13,923 nt of DNA from Candidatus Melainabacteria bacterium GWA2_34_9 (GTDB taxonomy: Bacteria; Cyanobacteriota; Vampirovibrionia; Gastranaerophilales; UBA9971): positions 1-13,923 of the forward strand of contig MFRJ01000115.1 in the NCBI GenBank assembly GCA_001784535.1, written 5' to 3'. Below the pieces are notes generated by a model. That model searched no databases, was not told the origin of the DNA, and saw only the letters and a program-made list of their open reading frames with translations. How positions within the stretch are numbered: position 1 is the stretch's first letter; the number at the start of each line of letters is the position of its first letter. Positions 13,270-13,923 of this stretch are shown here, in pieces. The translations under genes and the position numbers were made by a program.

Positions 13270-13923
13270 ATGAAAAATATAATATTAATTCTAATTATGG
13301 CTTTATTATTTCTGAATTCTTCTGCTTTTTGTCTAGGAAAGGTCAAAGAGAAAGCAGAAAATACAAAACCTGCTCCTCAAATTGAAGGTTCTGTTAGTGA
13401 TTACAGGACAGAAATTATAAATATTGATTGGTGGGAAAAATTTAGCGATCCTGTTTTGTCAGGATATATTGCTAAAGCTTTGCAGGCAAACCATGACATA
13501 AAAATAGCAGGCTTGAGAGTTTCCGAGTATAAGCAAATCGTAAAAGCCGCATTTGGCAAAGAATTTCCTATATTAGGCATTGGTTCAGATTCGACAGTGC
13601 AAATGTATTCAAAAAATTATATTCCGCTATTCTCGGGCACAATTCAAAATTATTCTTTTCCTTTAAGTACATCTTATGAACTGGATATCTGGAAAAAAAA
13701 CAGGGATAAAACACTTTCAGAAAAAAAACAGCTTGAAGTAGTCGGCTATGATGAAAAAGCAGCATTAATCTCAATTGTATCCGAAGTGGCTTCAGTTTAT
13801 CTAAATATATTAAAGACAGATAAAAATATAAAATTACAAAAAGACATTGTTAATCTTAAAAAAGACAAATTAAAACTAATTAAAGCAAGATTGAACGAAG
13901 GTGTTACAACATATGATGAAGTT
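13270..13923 (+). CDS. TolC/NodT-type outer membrane efflux protein (3'-truncated by window edge)
   Basis: The visible 218 residues are the N-terminal part of an outer membrane factor, the trimeric channel that joins an inner-membrane pump and an adaptor to export drugs, metals or proteins. A signal peptide (about residues 1-20) precedes SAFCLG; a Cys is present but the preceding residues do not form a good lipobox, so lipoprotein status is uncertain. Family marks are WWEKFSDPVLSGYIAKAL (54-71), ANHDIKIAGLRVSE, STSYELDIWKKNRDK (counterpart of the usual sYElDlwGr) and EVASVYLNIL. Long helices with Lys-rich heptads follow, matching the coiled-coil periplasmic tunnel. ATG 13270 is preceded by AAAAGG with 6-base spacing. 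The gene is divergent from the amidohydrolase unit, with promoter and dyad candidates in the shared spacer. Pump and adaptor genes may lie beyond the window. Confidence 0.92.
   Translation, partial: MKNIILILIMALLFLNSSAFCLGKVKEKAENTKPAPQIEGSVSDYRTEIINIDWWEKFSDPVLSGYIAKALQANHDIKIAGLRVSEYKQIVKAAFGKEFPILGIGSDSTVQMYSKNYIPLFSGTIQNYSFPLSTSYELDIWKKNRDKTLSEKKQLEVVGYDEKAALISIVSEVASVYLNILKTDKNIKLQKDIVNLKKDKLKLIKARLNEGVTTYDEV

Noticed and set aside
1..13923. tRNA, rRNA, CRISPR array, insertion sequence or phage genes
   Set aside because: No cloverleaf-type sequence, spaced repeat series, transposase or integrase was seen on either strand on reading through.

Overview
The window is AT-rich and densely coded, with genes on both strands. 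It looks like the chromosome of a diderm, LPS-making bacterium. Two observations point to the cyanobacterial/Melainabacteria (Gastranaerophilales-type) branch: a nearly complete early lipid A cluster (lpxD-lpxC-fabZ-lpxA), and a PDZ/radical-SAM/DUF512 protein of the type shared by Cyanobacteria and Firmicutes. An LPS-bearing Negativicute is the main alternative. This assignment is inference; no 16S or marker gene is present.

Layout. (1) 1-2133, plus strand: two overlapping genes (TAATG junction). The second is a TadE/TadG-like membrane-anchored protein. Both carry Asp-rich calcium-binding-type loops, which suggests a surface or pilus-associated pair. (2) 2234-2683, plus: a small unknown protein with an internal ~30-residue duplication, preceded by a sigma-28-like promoter candidate. 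It converges on (3) 2687-3988, minus: the DUF512 radical SAM protein. (4) 4164-5297, plus: an unknown protein with a glycine-zipper hydrophobic segment, closed by a strong bidirectional terminator. (5) 5358-8716, minus: lpxD-lpxC-fabZ-lpxA, with lpxC and fabZ overlapping and a 166-bp gap before lpxA that holds a hairpin flanked by 7-bp direct repeats. (6) 8839-11250, minus: phosphoenolpyruvate synthase with a terminator-like hairpin in its leader. (7) 11443-11856, plus: an unknown basic protein, converging on (8) 11858-12886, minus: a cytosine-deaminase-like amidohydrolase. (9) 12926-13269: a regulatory region with a good minus promoter under an operator-like dyad, a possible 44-residue small ORF, an intrinsic terminator, and a divergent promoter for (10) 13270-end, plus: the start of a TolC/NodT-type outer membrane efflux protein.

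Functionally, most of the recognisable content concerns the diderm envelope: lipid A synthesis, an outer membrane channel and a pilus-like surface protein. PEP synthase supplies gluconeogenic PEP. LpxA, LpxC and LpxD catalyse the first three committed lipid A steps, and FabZ serves the fatty-acid elongation cycle that feeds acyl chains to LpxA and LpxD.

The parts that look least ordinary are: the compact promoter/operator/small-ORF/terminator module at 12926-13136; the LpxC whose usual N-terminal active-site His is replaced by Met; the deaminase whose usual catalytic Glu position appears to be Gln; and the hairpin island between fabZ and lpxA.
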